A DNA stretch of 64,000 nucleotides from contig BTCW01000012.1 in the NCBI GenBank assembly GCA_033239725.1, positions 48,704,001-48,768,000 of the forward strand, written 5' to 3'. Numbering within the stretch: position 1 is the stretch's first letter; the number at the start of each line of letters is the position of its first letter. Below the pieces are notes generated by a model. The model saw only the letters and a program-made list of their open reading frames with translations, had not been told where the DNA came from and did not search any database. Source of the DNA: Echinochloa phyllopogon (lineage: Eukaryota; Streptophyta; Magnoliopsida; Poales; Poaceae). Both the position numbers and the translations under genes were made by a program. Positions 10,568 through 24,600 of the stretch are shown here, one piece after another.

Positions 10568-12198
10568 TGAAAGCATCTAGGCCCCGAAACTTAGGTTTGG
10601 TAATTAATGATAATCATGGTGGACTAACAATTTCATTGAGATATGAGAATAGGTTAGTCCTCGGAATATGATGAGCCCTAGAAGTGTGCTATGACTATGT
10701 GTGGGATGCTATGAAGTCAAACAAGCTCAAGGCAAAGGTATAAGATAGGGCCTTTCGATATTACCGGTCAAGCGGTGGTTAGTGGATGAATATTAACCGG
10801 ATTATAGGCTAGATAGCCGTACTATCAAGAGGGGTCAATATCATTTGCTTGACGGTTCCATAATGTCACCTTGCTCAAACTATTGCATTGCATGCATAAG
10901 GGCTAACATGGTTTGAAACGGTGGGAAAGATAGAAATTGGAAACAACGTTTTCTGGCTATTGACGGACGGTCTGCCTCGCTTGGGCCGGACTGTCTGGGG
11001 GGTTCAGACAGTCCGCGGCCAGCTTGGCAGACGGTCCGCTGGTATATTAACTCGCGTGAAAATAACTTAGTCCAGAATGGCTCCGCGGAGGATTTTGTGA
11101 GGCGGACTATCCGGGTTGGTGTGGCGGACGGTCCGCGGGCAAAATTCTGTGAGGCGAACCGTTTTCGCAGACTGTTTACACAGAGACGTTTCCAAGCGTT
11201 TGGGGTGACTTTTGTGAGGTGGACGGTCCGCGGGCAAAAGTCGTGGCTGTGACTAGTTGATTTATGTGTGGGGCGGACGGTCCGCGCCTGTTGGGCGGAC
11301 GGTCCGCGCCTGTTGGGCGGACGGTCCGCCGGTCTCTAATGGTCACTTCTGACACACCTCTGACACACATTCTAGCCGTTGGAACTCTGAGGCGGACGGT
11401 CCGCCAGTTGTCCTGCGGACAGTCCGCCAACTGCGCTGTTTGAACGTAACGGCTAGATTTCGGGGTTGGGTGTATATATACTCCACCCCCGGGGTTTAGG
11501 AAGCTCTCTTGGCACATTTGAAAGCTTCCTTGACATACCTGAGCATTCCCCCACCTCTCACTCACTCACTTGGCTTAGTGGTTGCATCTTTGTGAGATTG
11601 AGAGCATTCTAGTGCATTGCATCAAGGGTTTGAGCTTTGTGGCACTAGGGAGTCTTCGAGCAAGCATCATTGGCTTGTTACTCTTGGAGGTTGCCGCCTC
11701 CTGGCCGGCTTGGAGCTCGTGATTCCTTGAGCACTTCAATAAGATTGTGAAGTGGTCTTGGAAGATTGGTGTGAGAGGTCTTGTGCTCACCTTGCCGGAG
11801 TGGTGAAGAGCAACACTAGTGAAAAGAGATTTGGAGCGGTCCATTAGTTCTAACCGGCTCATAGATCAAGCGGTGCCTTGATAGAGGAGCGGTTAATCAT
11901 TGAATCCATCTCAACGTGGATTAGGGGTGACTGGCAAGTCATCGACACCACGGGATAAATTATTGTCTCTTACTTGTGTTTTGTTCATTGTTCTATGCAT
12001 TAAATATTTACTTTGAGCAATTTATTTCCATAGAACTTGAATTGTTTCTTGTCATACTAGGTTTCTAACCTCAACATAGCCTTAGACTAGCTAGAGATTT
12101 AATTCTCTGTGTGCTTCTAATTAAATTCTCTAGTGTTGTGATTGAAGTTTTTAAACCGCCTATTCACCCCCCTCTAGTCGGTAATCCTGGATCCTAGA
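10568..12198 (+). repeat. 3' LTR of copia element (1631 bp)
   Basis: Matches the 5' LTR with about 4% differences. It is 22 bp longer and contains an additional 22-bp unit around the palindrome (starts at 11273, 11295 and 11317). Its last dinucleotide is GA rather than CA, a point change. TATATATA recurs at 11473-11480. Confidence 0.93.
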
Positions 12199-12203
12199 CC
12201 GCG
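12199..12203. repeat. Target-site duplication CCGCG, right of copia element
   Basis: Matches 3307-3311. Confidence 0.9.
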
Positions 12204-12755
12204 GCTTTAGCGCGCGTGCGCGCGGGCTCTAGCTCGCGTTGGGCCACGACACGACAGGCTTTGGCTTAGGTGCGCGTGCTCGGGCTCACAGTTGCCCGTG
12301 GCCGCGGCACGGCGTCATCTCGCGCGCGGTGGCTGGCGTTCCGGTCCGCGGCGGCCTCGGCTGCAACGGAGAAAGGAGCTACGGCGGTTCACAAAGGGGT
12401 TAGCGGCGCGACGTGGTCCTGCAAGAAACGCTTGGCTCGAAGGCCGGCGACACATATGGCTTGGCTTCGGCAGCGGCGGCAACAGGCACGGCTCGACGGC
12501 CGGCACGCTGAAATAGAGAGGCACGGCGGCGCTCACCTCAGGGCGGCGAAGTAGAGTGTGGCCGGCTCGGGGTGGACGTGTGGTACGATGACGCGACGAT
12601 GCTCGACTCCTTTGGCTCCGGCTCCTCTTGGCGCTGCTCCTGCCCCTCCTCCGACGGCTACGGCTCGCGGTTCAGCCCAGGCGGCGGCGCCCTAGCTTCT
12701 CCTCTTCGCCTCCTCCTCTTCTCCTTCCCCGGCTACTCCTCTCTCTCTTCCTCTC
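12204..12755 (-). mobile_element. Degenerate gypsy-type LTR, right part
   Basis: GC-rich continuation of the sequence interrupted at 3306 (CCGCG is shared). Alanine/arginine-rich open frames are compositional. The AT-rich terminal part expected in such an LTR is missing, and the next LTR starts at 12756, so this end is probably truncated. Confidence 0.4.
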
Positions 12756-15700
12756 TGAAACGTCCCCTTGAAAGAGAAGACTAAATGTGATACAAATTAT
12801 CAGTCCCAGGAGGCTGATACACATTTATTACATCAGATAGTTCATCACCGTACAAGCCTTCGCGGTGGTGAGCACAGAAGTGAAACTATCGCGAGGATGG
12901 AGACTAAAAGCCAAACGATACCACAAACTAGTTCATCATCAGAGAGCGGCGCCATGCGAGTCTTCAAGCGGGTGCCCCTAACACACAGGCAAGGTTGGGT
13001 GCAGAACGAACCACTACTCAACGTCTTCGGGCACAAAGTCTGGGTCTTCCACTGCAACAAGTTAAGCAAGGGTGAGTACAAACGTACTCAGCAAGCTCAA
13101 CCACACCCACGGAGGGGGATATAAACAAAAAAAAGCAAGGGTCTTCCACTGCAACAAGTTAAGCAAGGGTCTTCCACTGCATAGGATATAATCAAGGACA
13201 TGTTTAGGTTCATTTGCAGAAAAAAGCTAAACTTTACACATGCAAGAGTTTGTTTTGTAAAAGAGTTTTTGCAAACATTTCTTTTTAGTTGCATCAATAA
13301 ATACAGTTGTTTGACTCACTTAGAGTCCAAGATTTTTGACGCTACCGGACTCCCCGTCCATCGTACCTATTGCCAAAGTCTTCCCAAAACAACTCATGCC
13401 ACCAAAACATTTCCAAACCGAAGGACTAGTGAAGTGACCAAGTCGTAACTTGCCCAATACCGTGGACACGGCTACCCGGATAGATTTTAACTCTGCAGAG
13501 GTGTACACAACCACAAGTAGGATACCGCAACACGAACATCTTAGTGTCAGTGCAGATCCATCAAAGCCATTACCCACAATAGCTAAACTGACTAACCACC
13601 ACAGAACAACCAGGGGGTCAGCAACCTGCCAACGAGGTTCTACCCAAGGGCATAACTTCACATAGAACGTATCCCCGTCTCCATGGCTTTCCGCTGCTCA
13701 CTAGCACACCTGACAACTAACAGCTTAACTAGTGGGATTTATGCTAAGTCGTTGCCACATACAACGGTCGAGTAGTGGTACTGTAAAATGGGTTAGGCAA
13801 GATGACACATCAACATCATCCAAAACTTTGACAAGACGGACATCTCCCACTGTACTCAACCACACAGGTTCAAGCTTACCTCGACATTTCACACAACACC
13901 GTCCGTCTTATCCCACACTGATATCATTTTATTCACCAAAACCCACATTTCCTTTTAAAGCACACACACAGTTGCTTTTGTAAACACAATGTGATTTTGA
14001 TAGAGAGTAGAATAAAAACCAAGTCCTAAGCATTGCTAGCAGTGATTAACATCCAAACAGAGCAACGTCATATTTAAACATTAATCTAGGTTGTCAAGGA
14101 AACAGTCATAACAATCAAGGAATGGCTATCCAACCAGGGTTTAGCAATGAATCATGCAAGTTTTATAATGAAGGCCAATAGGTAGTGTTTATAAAACTAG
14201 GACAAAATATGCATCAAAGGATGGGATCAAACTTGTCATTCTCAAAACCCTCGGGGAGTTCATGCCCGGGGTACTGGCCTTTGGGCTCCTATTTCTAACA
14301 CTGCTCCTCCTCGAGTCCTTCCTCGTTCACAGCGTGATCTTTGGCACACACACAAACAAGCACACAAATAAATAAAAGGAAATAAAGCTTTCCGCTGAGC
14401 TCAGAGGAAGAGAGAACAGAGAGTGAATGGAACTACAAGATGACCAGGTTATATCTAGGAATGTGTTGTATGGCTTGGTTAGAGATGTAGTGATGAGGTG
14501 TGTGGTGGAATTTGGGGTCAATCCGGGTTAAAACGACGCATAAAATGACGGGTTAAAGGGGGTGTTTAGGGTTGTTTTAAAAGAAACAGGACCCATTTGT
14601 AATTATTTCAAGGGCAGAAGCTTCTGGCAAAGCTGCCAGAGAGAGAGAGGGGATAGAGGGTTGGACGGCGGGTTCGAAAAGAAAAAAGGGCAGGTGGTTC
14701 TTTGTAAGTTGGTCATCTCCCTCGCGAAATAGAGTAGATAGAGGAATAGGGGAAGGAGGCCGGCGGCCGGCGGCGGCAGCCGCGCCGGCGCCTTGGGCAG
14801 TGATAGCGGGCGGGGCTAGAGGGGAAAGAGAAAGGGCGACGTGGCGAGTCGAACCCGGTCCTTACCTTGGGCTAGGGTGGCGCAGGGAGGCGGCTCCGCG
14901 GGAGGGGCGGTGCGGCGGCGATGGCGTGTAGCAGAGGTTGTGCTGCGGTGCACGGCAGAGGGAGCTGGGTGGCCGGTGAGCTTGAGGTGGTGGGAGAGAG
15001 GCCAGCTAGCCTATTTATAGGCGCGGGGGTGAGCCGGGGGAGCGGGCCGACGAGAGGGGGGTTTGGCGGCCGGTGAGCGAAGAGTTAATGGCGGTCGGGA
15101 TTCGCGATTGGTGATGGGACGGCACGGTCAATGCACGGCCGGTAAGGGCGGCACAATGAGCTCGACAGCGGACGACGCGGCTGGACGGTGGCGCTGTGCT
15201 TGGCGCGTAGTCGCTGGCACAAAGCGGTGGCGTGCGCGCGTGCGTGGGACAGCGGTGACGCAGCGGCGGCACGCGTGGTGCATAAGCGGCGGTGCGCGCG
15301 CGGTCGATGCGGAGGTGCAGCGGCGCAGTGGTACGCGGCGAGAGCACGAAGACGGGAAGCTTGGATGAGCACATGGGGCGGCACCGGGCGGAGGTGCGCA
15401 TATGATGGCGGTCAGTGGCACAGCGACGGGTGACACGACGAGGTCGGCCCGCGGGCGTGCGCGCGCGGTGAGCACATGGTAGGATCGGGTAGCGTGCACG
15501 TGTGACGATGGGAATGGCGGCGTGCCGGGGATGGGGTCAGGCGGAGGCAGGTGGTCGCGGCGTGGGAGGGAGGTGGCCGACGGTGGGAGTGCGAGGTGTG
15601 CTCTGCGCCGGGAAAAGAAAGGAAGAAGGGGGGAGAGAAATAGAAAAGAAAACGAGGAAGGGAGATAGGGGAAAAGAAGGAAAATAGAAAAGGGAGGAAA

Positions 15701-16553
15701 AAGAGAGGGGTTCGAGCCGGGATCCTCGGCGGTGGTCGGCCGGCGACGGACAACTCGAGAGCAGGTGATGCAGAATGGGGTAGCGAGGCGGTGAAAACAA
15801 GGAGGGGAAAGATTTGGGTCTGGATAACGGGAGCTCCGGCAGTAAAAGATTTCTAAAACAAGTTTTTACCAAGGAATTTCTTTGGCGTTACACTCTCTCA
15901 ATTTGGCGGCGTAGAAAACCCCAATGGGGTGATGGCGGCTAGGGCTTGGCGAGGCGCGGACGGCGAGAGATTTTTGGGCGTCCGTGCCCTTTCCACGCGG
16001 CATCATCCGGACGGGCCGCCACTCTCTCGTAACGCGATTGGCCGGGCGGCGGAAGCTCACGCGCGGCGCGTGTGCGCGAGACGGAGGCGGCAGCGTCCGG
16101 CGAGAGAGAGAGAAGTGGGTGAAGGAAGGGGAAAGCTGACAGGTGGGACCTACCTGTCGGCGAGAGGGCAAAGATGAGGTGTGGCGGTGCTTGCTGGACT
16201 GCGGAATTTGTTGGGCCGCGGGGTAGGTTAGCGGGTTGGGCTGGTTAGGTTAGAGGGTTTAGGCCCACTGCAGCTGGTTAGGTTAGTAAATTAGTTTAGT
16301 TAGTTTAGTTTGAATTCAAATACACGATTTGAATTCAAACCCCAAACAAAGAACCATAAACGAAATAAAATCCAACTCATCCTATTTTGGTCCTGAACAC
16401 ACAATTTGATTTTTAATTTAAATTTAATTTGCCTAGAAATAAAGGGAGCAAATAGAAGACAATCTTATTTGTCAGGGCATGCACACAATTGCACAACAAG
16501 TTTTTAACAAGATTTTTCATTTAACATTTCCTATAAAAATCGGGGATGTTACG
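12756..16553 (-). mobile_element. Probable solo gypsy LTR, minus strand
   Basis: The sequence begins TGAAACGTCCCC and ends CGGGGATGTTACG, so on the minus strand it reads approximately TGTAACATCCCC ... GGGGACGTTTCA, the ends of a plant gypsy LTR. The last A appears changed to G. It carries a TATA-like CTATAAATAG on the minus strand (15011-15020), GC-rich sequence around it, AT-rich sequence near 16300-16540 with an inverted TTTGAATTCAAA pair, and the recurrent ACTCTGCAGAGG block near 13490. No polymerase genes are attached. I found no matching target-site duplication, so a deletion rather than clean LTR-LTR recombination is possible. Confidence 0.6.
15011..15020 (-). promoter_or_regulatory. 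TATA-like element of the solo LTR
   Basis: CTATAAATAG on the minus strand, placed between GC-rich sequences as in the other long gypsy LTRs of the window. Confidence 0.4.
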
Positions 16554-18564
16554 TAACTCTAGCCATACGTTACTAATGAGATATAACGTACAAATAGTTT
16601 AGAAAGGAAATATTGGTCAATGGTCAAAGATTTAGTGGATGTGACCATGGCGAAGCTAGATTTAAAAATGGTTTCTGACTCATTTGGCCAGCAGCTAATT
16701 GGAAGCCCTCACCGTGATGCAGTATCGTATCACGAGGTTACAAGGAGAGATTTCCCTCGGTTGGCTTTTTACTTATCCAGTACGCTGCAGGAGATCATAC
16801 CGACACTCCACGCCCAGCAAGCGTATACGAAACGAATAGATTTCAAAGAGTTTTGTTTCAAGTGAACTCAAAGGGCAGCTTGTTTAATTTGCGACTTTTT
16901 TCGAGAAATTTGCGACTTGGTTTTGTGCATAAAGCCCAAAACCATATAAACTGTCCCGCCTATGTTTATCTTATTATCAGATTTTTCCTAAATTCAGTGC
17001 CAACGTTATATCATCAGACGATTGACGTTGGATAGAGCCAACAGCATTCTCACTTCTCTTCTATTGCATATCAGGGACGATGGTATAACCATGCTAAGTT
17101 GTGACATCCAAAAGAAGAAAAAGGAAATAACTGCTAAATTGCTGCACCAAGAGTATTCGATGGCGATGAGTGAATTAGGCATCAGGCTAATCAAAGAAGC
17201 CTATATAATCCAAGAAATAATACAAATAAGGTTTCCATTTCTACTAATAAAATAACTACTAGAGATTTAATTTTACACTTTATAAATCTTCCTATAAATA
17301 CAGTCCTGGACATATATGTGACTTATGATGATTGAATGACAACATGATCATGAAACTAAAATGTTTATCAGGATGTGCAAAGATGTTTTTTTTCATTTGG
17401 GAAATCAAGATGCACACGCCAGATGGACGGGCTTAAAGAAATGTCCACGTTGGAGAATTGGTTATTAAGAAGTCTTGCACGCAGAACCAATGCATGAAGA
17501 GTCGCATGTTCGGTGATGAAAATGTCTTTTTTGTACAATAAGGCGACAAGTTCAAATCGCGAGTGTTTTATACACACCAGATGGTCCGGGGTGGAGTAGT
17601 ACATGCTAGATGTTTACGGTTGGACGATTCATGAACAGTGAACAGCGAAGATGCAAAGGCTACTTTGGGTTGAGTTGCTCAGAAAAAAAAAGGCTACTTT
17701 GGGTTGAATGGCAATATCTGGCAGGCTACGAAGATGTGAACACTCCGTACCTTATGTTCATATGGGCTGCGAATCGGCCTCTAACGGGCTAGTTTGTGAA
17801 CATGTTGTACACGTTAGATGGTCCAAAGTTATGCGCTCCAAGTCATGCATGAAGGAGCGAATTGGCTTCTAGTCCAATGCTACCCATCAGAGTTTAAATC
17901 CTGGAGCTCGCACCTTTTTCTGGAATTTTCCTAGGATTTATCGGCGTTATGCGTTAAGCGGCATTTCCGTCGACAACGAGACGCCAACGATGACTTCGAA
18001 AATTTCGGAAATCTCCGGATAAGCAAAGCCTATGCTAATTATTGATATTTGGATCTTGAATAGAAGCAAAAACAAGATACTACAGGAAGCTGAAAGGAAC
18101 AGAGAGAGCAAAACAAGCTAAGGGGCAGATTCTAAATCTTGTGATCATTCTTTGATTCCTGATTGGTAGTGTTCGACTCTGAATAACCATGGCAAGTTCT
18201 CAAGTAAACCGGAAGCTGAATAACCTCGTTGATTTCGTATTAAAACAAGTTCTTTGTACCTGTCTGTAAAATCCACCCATTGCTGAATTGTTTGTAATTG
18301 GAACCACTTCACCAAAATCAATTTGGGATACGAATGTAAAGGCAGACAAGTTTATCAGAAGGCAGCACTGATCCATTTCTATTTACAGGATAGGTGAGCT
18401 TAGGATCTTAACGACTACAGGACGCATGGTATGCGCACATAAGTTATTTTTTAGTCTCCACAAATTACAGGCGCTATAGTCTGCGCCGACTCACGCAGCC
18501 AGCTGCACCTATTTGCTTGTGCTGTCTGTTACACTACACCGCAGGGCGACCCCGTCCGAGATCT
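16554..18564. other. Intergenic DNA and 3' flank of SGF29
   Basis: No gene is recognised. Short open frames (for example 16620-16865) have no family features. A short imperfect direct repeat, AAAGGCTACTTTGGGTTGA, occurs twice between about 17654 and 17710. The part nearest 18565 must contain the 3' untranslated region of the minus-strand SGF29 gene, but I cannot fix its polyadenylation site. Confidence 0.5.
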
Positions 18565-18667
18565 TCACTGCCGGTGGCCCTCCGGGAGGGCAACCACCCT
18601 ATAGAATGGCACCGCTCTTTGCGGTAGAGACCCGTCCTCCTCATCGTCATCAAACTCCAGAATATAA
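18565..18667 (-). CDS. SGF29: SGF29 exon 9 (stop codon)
   Basis: 103 bp encoding YILEFDDDEEDGSLPQ through VVALPEGHRQ and a TGA stop at 18565-18567; acceptor GGCAG. Phe256 of the methyl-lysine pocket is here. Confidence 0.95.
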
Positions 18668-21600
18668 CTGCCAAAAGAAAAGAAATGGTCACAAACAAGG
18701 TTTCACAAAAAATATGATACAAGTGTTGACTAATCAGGCATTCATATGTCTAGTATCTGAATTTGTTCTGCTAAACTCCTCACCATAAACATTATCTAAA
18801 TAGCACACCCCAACAGTCAATATTATTCCATTATTTTATCACTTGTCGTTTCAAACATCCGGAGTCTATAATATTAGTCTTTGACAATTATTTTCCCTAA
18901 GCATTTTTTTGGTAAAAAAAATTATTGAAAATAGTCATTTGAAAGAACTTGTCATGGCAAAAGTACTAATACCATTTCCATGTAGAATTTCAGGTATATT
19001 AATTAATGGTTAAAGTTTCCAAAGTTTGACAGCATGCTATTTGAGAACAAAGGGAGTAACCAGAACTGATGATGTTCTTTGGATAAGTTATTTATATAAA
19101 AAAATAAAATGGAAAATAGTAAGTTCACCATGACCACAATGTAAATTCTGGGAGCAGACTGCAGTTTTCCAAAGGTACAAGCTTTAACCAGACAAATGTA
19201 GAACTATATGAAACTGAACCGAAAACAAATGTTATACACTGAATTAGGATGAGGTTTTAAATGCACAGACAACTTACTCATCAGACTTCCTCTGGATTTT
19301 CCGCAGCCCCATTTCACATCAACATAACGACAGAAAGACAAAGCATTAATGACTAACGCAGCCAGCAGAAAACGAATTAAGAACTGTTAATATTAATATA
19401 AGTTTTTGTGGTGGTTGTAAAGAACCACAGATGGATTCAACTAAAATAACAAATGCCAAGCAATTACTTGTGCAATAACCATGTTGATGAAACATGACTG
19501 TACAATGCATAAAAGCAGATCAGTTTATATATGGCAACATGTAATATACCCGCTGTGTTTCATGGAAAATATTTCTTGCATGATAGTTGTTTTCATAACC
19601 CTATGTTTGATAATAAACTTAATTTCTTTAGTGGGTAAACAAATATTCTTCTTAACATTAACAGTAATGTCGGGCTATGTTACTTTTCTGCATTTTTCTA
19701 ATGTAGATAAAAGTTCCTGCATTTTTAGCCTACATATGTGAGCTTCACTTGTGAAGCCCCCACCTTCCAGCTCATCTGATTTTCAATTTTATATTCCAAC
19801 TCCCTTAATATATACTTAGTTTAAATGATTTTAGCAACAAAGGGTGTAACAGCTTCCCAGGATAGGAACTTTAGGCTCAAACAAAAGGCTCAATAATCTC
19901 AACGGTAGCATTGAAGTTCTAGGCTAAGTTAACAACATGACAGTAATAATAATATATAAATGCACCAGGATTTCAAAATTCAAGTACACAGAAGGAAAAG
20001 TTGCATCGTTATTGTGATTTCAATTGGCCATAGTCTTTATGTGCGTTTTAGATGTTACCTTACGATGAGAAGCTACAGTAGCTCTGTATAATGCTGTTGT
20101 GCCAGGATAAACTGCTAAGACTTGTCGACCCTGCCCAAAATCTGGAGCACTTGAAGGATCCCCTTTCTTTGGAAACGGAATAATATAAGACATAGGTAAC
20201 TTGTACTTCCTGAAATGCATCGAAAAAGGGTGCCACCAGTTTGAGTCAAACCTTAAGAATAAGGTCAATGAATACCTAAAGTTTGCTTAATTTCAAAAAA
20301 CCTTTTGATTTACATTAACTTCATAAACACAGAAAAAGGACATCAACAGTATTTAAGTCAAATCTTTACCCACAATTTACTTATTTCCAAAATAACATTT
20401 GTTTAGAAAATACGATAAAAAATGTACAGATGTATGTGTATATAAAATATGTCCAACATCTACAATTGTATCCTGTAAAAATCAATGTTTTGGTTCTGTG
20501 ACATGTTGAGGAAAGATACGAGGAGAAAACAGTTGCACAGAAACTTTTAGCTCCAGATTTGGTAAAATATTATTGGCTCTACCTCCAGATTTGATATTAA
20601 ACCATACTGCAAAATGATTAATGCTTCAATGTCATTGCAATGCAAACAATGTCTAACTACTGGTTTCGTTTATATAAAATAGTTGCTTGCATCAACATAA
20701 AGCAATGACAAATTTGATCCAGTAGGTGATATTGAAGGTTTCCAAAAGACAACTAGATCTCAAGGAATAGATCAATAACTCCAAATTCAGTGTTGAGCAT
20801 TCTGGAGATAAGTTCAATAATTTTCATATAGTACAAGGAACTGCAAAAAGGAAAGATAGTTAGGAACTTAAACCTCTCGTACTTTTGGGTGCTCTCTTCG
20901 TCATCACCTGGCTCCTCGTCAAGTACTTCATACCTGCACATCCATTAAGAGTAAATGAGTGATACTTTCCAACATATTACAGGGTGATGGTGACATATAA
21001 GGCACAAACAAGATGCCTTCACATGCAATTTGCACTTTTGCAGAAACATGAAATAAATCTTGTAAAACTTCTGGGCAACTGTAGCCTCCAAAGGGTACAT
21101 GAGACTAGAGACTTGACTTGATGGCCAACAAACCTATAGAGGGATCTTATAATCATGATATTTCCTAGCTTACATGAGATAGAATTCCTAATAACAACTT
21201 GGTGGGAAAGCAGGCGAACCCCCCCCCCCCCCCCCCCCACCCCACACCGACCCGATCTGGCGGTACATAGCTGCACTACTGTTCACCCGTGTGAACGGTA
21301 CTGACTGACCTGGGCCACAACACATTACAACTCCAACTTCAGGTAATAGAACAATCAAGGCAATAGTTTGTTATTAACACTATCTCCATTTAAAAGTTTA
21401 TTTTTTCCTCCAGATCCAGACTAAACTTCTATATCACAAACAAATGCTTGAGGCTACAGATGGAATGATATAAAATAGATACATACTCTTTTGTTTCCTT
21501 ATCGAAATGTATAACCTTAACCACAAACCACTCATCTTTTTCATCATCTGACTTCACCCTAGCTGCAACCTGAAAGGACAGCACATGAATGTTACAACTA

Positions 21601-24600
21601 ATAAATAAATAATAAAAATGAACAAACATAAACAATGCATGTGCACCAATAGAGGGAAAGAGCTAAGCTATGTACCAACATTGGAATTGCTAGAGTGCAA
21701 AAACTGAGTTACCAAACTCACTAATCATCCTCTAAAGTATGGTATTTATAACCTTTTTATCTTTCACGACTGATGTATAGCCTGATTTATTGTATAAATG
21801 TCAATTCAATTATAATAAGACTTTATGACAGAATAATATCTATAACAAACTTAATATCTGTGCACCGTGATGCTCCTAACAATAATTGTGGTTAAATATT
21901 TAACAAGTTTACAATTTCTAATTATATAAGTGAAATCGGACAGTTTCTTAGTTTCTCTAGAATCAATCTACTTTTCTCAAACACCCAGGAGAATTGTGTA
22001 TCATTATATTATATTAAGAAGATAATAAGGGTAAAGAACCCATACAACACACTCAAAATACACTCACACCCTGGTTCTCTATCACCACTCTATTACGACT
22101 CCGCAAAAGTTTGCACTGGCATGTTTTACGACATAAATATCACATCCTTTCACGAGGACTGAAAATTACCCACACCTAGAAGGAATTAATGTCAAGTTGA
22201 ATACAAAAGCAAAGCCTTTTAGTTCCATGCAAATTGGGGTAGGTTAAGTTGAATATATAATGCAGATTTTTCTTGCAGTACACTAATGAATTAGTTTCCT
22301 GCAACACAAATTCACTGTCCACCAAATCAATTTAAGTCAACATTTTAAACAAAAAAATAAGTTTTTTTTGAACAATTGGAGTTAATGCAATAAAACTTCA
22401 TTGATTGAAGCATGGGTTTTGATTTATTAAAGATCAGATCACAAAGATGGATTGCATTGTGCAAATTTATATGATCAAACTACTAATAGATTTACCATAT
22501 TGCTTTTGGTTTTCTGTAAGACAAACCGGGCCTAGCAAACAGAGTTGCTAAAATACAATCCAAGCCTAAGAATCATAGAGTTTGATAACTCCAGGTAAGC
22601 CATAAAAAATCTGCTTTAAATTACCAATGAAGATCCCAGGAAATGTCGGCGATTAAGAAGCCGTTTCTAGAAAGGGAAAAAAAAAATTAAGAGACTCAAA
22701 CTTTAAAAAAAAAGTGACCTCCAGGTACCAGGAACAAGACTGGGTTAGTTTTTCCCTTGTATTTCAAAACTATAAAAATAAGAAACAATATTTGAAATGT
22801 AAAGAAAAACTAAGAGCATTCACAGAGTCCAATTTTAGATTACATAACAAAAAATTACAAGAGTTAAATAAGAACTATAACAAAGTTATATATTAGAAAT
22901 AATGAAAAATTATGAAGTTTGATAATTAGAAAAAGAACATCAAGCATTTATGTGTAAGCCAATTGGAAGGATTGATGGATCTCCCATTTTCAAGCCAACC
23001 ACAAATCACATAATACCATCCTAATACATTAGTTTTGTGTGCTCCTGAAGTCCATAATTCTACCATTCTAACGATATATAAAAAACTAGACTGCCGTGAG
23101 GGAGACGCCTCCCGGGCTTTCAACTAAGAAGCCTAGACACTTCCGGTCTAGAAAATCCCTGAACTCTAGCCCACGGAACAACACTTGGTACGCCAGCTTC
23201 CACTTGGTGCCTGCAGCGTCCGTGTTTGCGTGAGCAAGCGAGGGTTTTTTTTTTTCACAATGCAGGGTTCGAGCCCTGGTGGCCAGCATAACAACTGGAT
23301 GCTGCACCATCATGCAACTAGCACATTTGCATTCTAACAATATCCCAATTCAAACACCTGAACGGCATGGTTGCCATTATGGATGTTTTGAGGGAGGACA
23401 GCTGCAAAATTGGTACCTTTAACAAAGTGCAGAAAGTCCTATAGTACTAGTTCAGAATACAGGAAAGTTCCTATCTTTTCTTACATGGAAGATAGAAGCT
23501 CTGCCATTAATGCAGCATGCACTGATGAATACATGATGAAATACAAAGATTAACTGATGTTTCTAAATACAGCTGAAGTTGAAACCTGTTCTCCTTTCAG
23601 GTTTGCAGCTTGGTCAAGTTGGTTCCTCATAGACACAGCAGAAAATCGTGCGGTATCTGTATCAGACTTGATCCTCTTCTTTTTTGGTTCACCAACTTCT
23701 GCAGTGCAGAAAGCAACTGTGGTACTGTGTTCTCTGAATTAAAAACCCTAGCTTGCGAAATTTTACTTCTAATACGCACCTATCTTTTTCCTTTGTGCAG
23801 TTGAAGCTCCAGATTGCAACAAACCATCCAATAATCCAATCAAAGCAGTCGAGGCACTGCAAGAAACATCATTGTGAAATCTTTCCACTGCAGCATTCCA
23901 CATTCTTCGAACAATTAAAATTTGCATGGAGCAATAGCAAAAATGAAAACACAGAGAGAGTAAGTCCAATTTGTGGAGCTATATGAGTTTCCCAGACATT
24001 CCAAGCAAATATTAGAGTTACCGCACTGTAGTTACTGTGGTCAAATCTTAGCAGTAATCATAGAGATAAGACAACTAGGACATAGGTAGCACCATTTTAT
24101 TTGGAATGCCCACGCTTTTAGGCATGCTAAGAAGGAACAAAGGAGGAACCTGAGATTTGGAGGTAGGTAAGGAATCTTATTGGTTCGACTAAGATGGCCA
24201 ATTAAAAATCAGTAACAGTGTACAGAGACCAATAGAAGTGGATTTTTCATACTACAGAAAAACTTGATTTTCCAATAGTATTTCAATGTCTAAGGTTAAC
24301 ACTCGTCTACTTTTCATTCTGATTCTTAGTTCACCCCATTGCATGAACCGTATGTCCTAAAAAATCCACTAAGTTAATAGCTAAGAAAGTGGTTACAAAA
24401 TCTAACTGGTGATCTAGTACAATTCAGACTTAGACATGAGAAGAGAGAGACTTATCCAAAAATAAGAAAATAATAATAATAAAAGGGAATGAAGCAATTT
24501 ACTGTGAAGAGATGAATATTTGTTTCTAAAATATTTTTAATAAAGCAAACAGATTTCAATTGTGAATACTAAATCCACAGCCTCAATACAACCCCCCCCC

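Larger units (their letters stand above)
3312..12198 (+). mobile_element. Copia LTR retrotransposon, SIRE/Maximus type, complete but mutated
   Basis: An 8.9-kb element bounded by CCGCG target-site duplications. Order is LTR, tRNA-Met-type primer site, gag with a zinc knuckle, protease, integrase, reverse transcriptase, RNase H, a non-coding/3' ORF region, polypurine tract and LTR. Integrase before RT is diagnostic of copia. Long LTRs, the 3' extension after RNase H and the CACCAATTACC sequence before the polypurine tract fit the SIRE/Maximus lineage. The LTRs differ at about 4% of sites by eye, pointing to an insertion of roughly one to two million years at usual grass LTR rates. Several stops and frameshifts make it non-autonomous now. 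Confidence 0.93.

Noticed and set aside
15015..15872. Several overlapping open frames of 80-128 codons on both strands
   Set aside because: They are Arg/Ala/Pro-rich frames caused by high GC content inside the solo LTR, overlap each other on both strands, and match no family.
12756..16553. Calling a clean solo LTR by LTR-LTR recombination
   Set aside because: No matching 5-bp duplication was found (CTCTC left, TAACT right), so the mechanism is left open although the LTR ends look right.
16620..16865. 81-codon open frame left of the SGF29 3' end
   Set aside because: No homology, no neighbouring exons with compatible splice sites, and close to the solo LTR end; probably chance.
23230..23290. 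Possible tRNA or SINE B-box (GGTTCGAGCCC) next to a T-run
   Set aside because: There is no A-box at the right distance and no acceptor or anticodon stem, so it cannot be called a tRNA gene; orientation does not fit the neighbouring SINE-like fragment.
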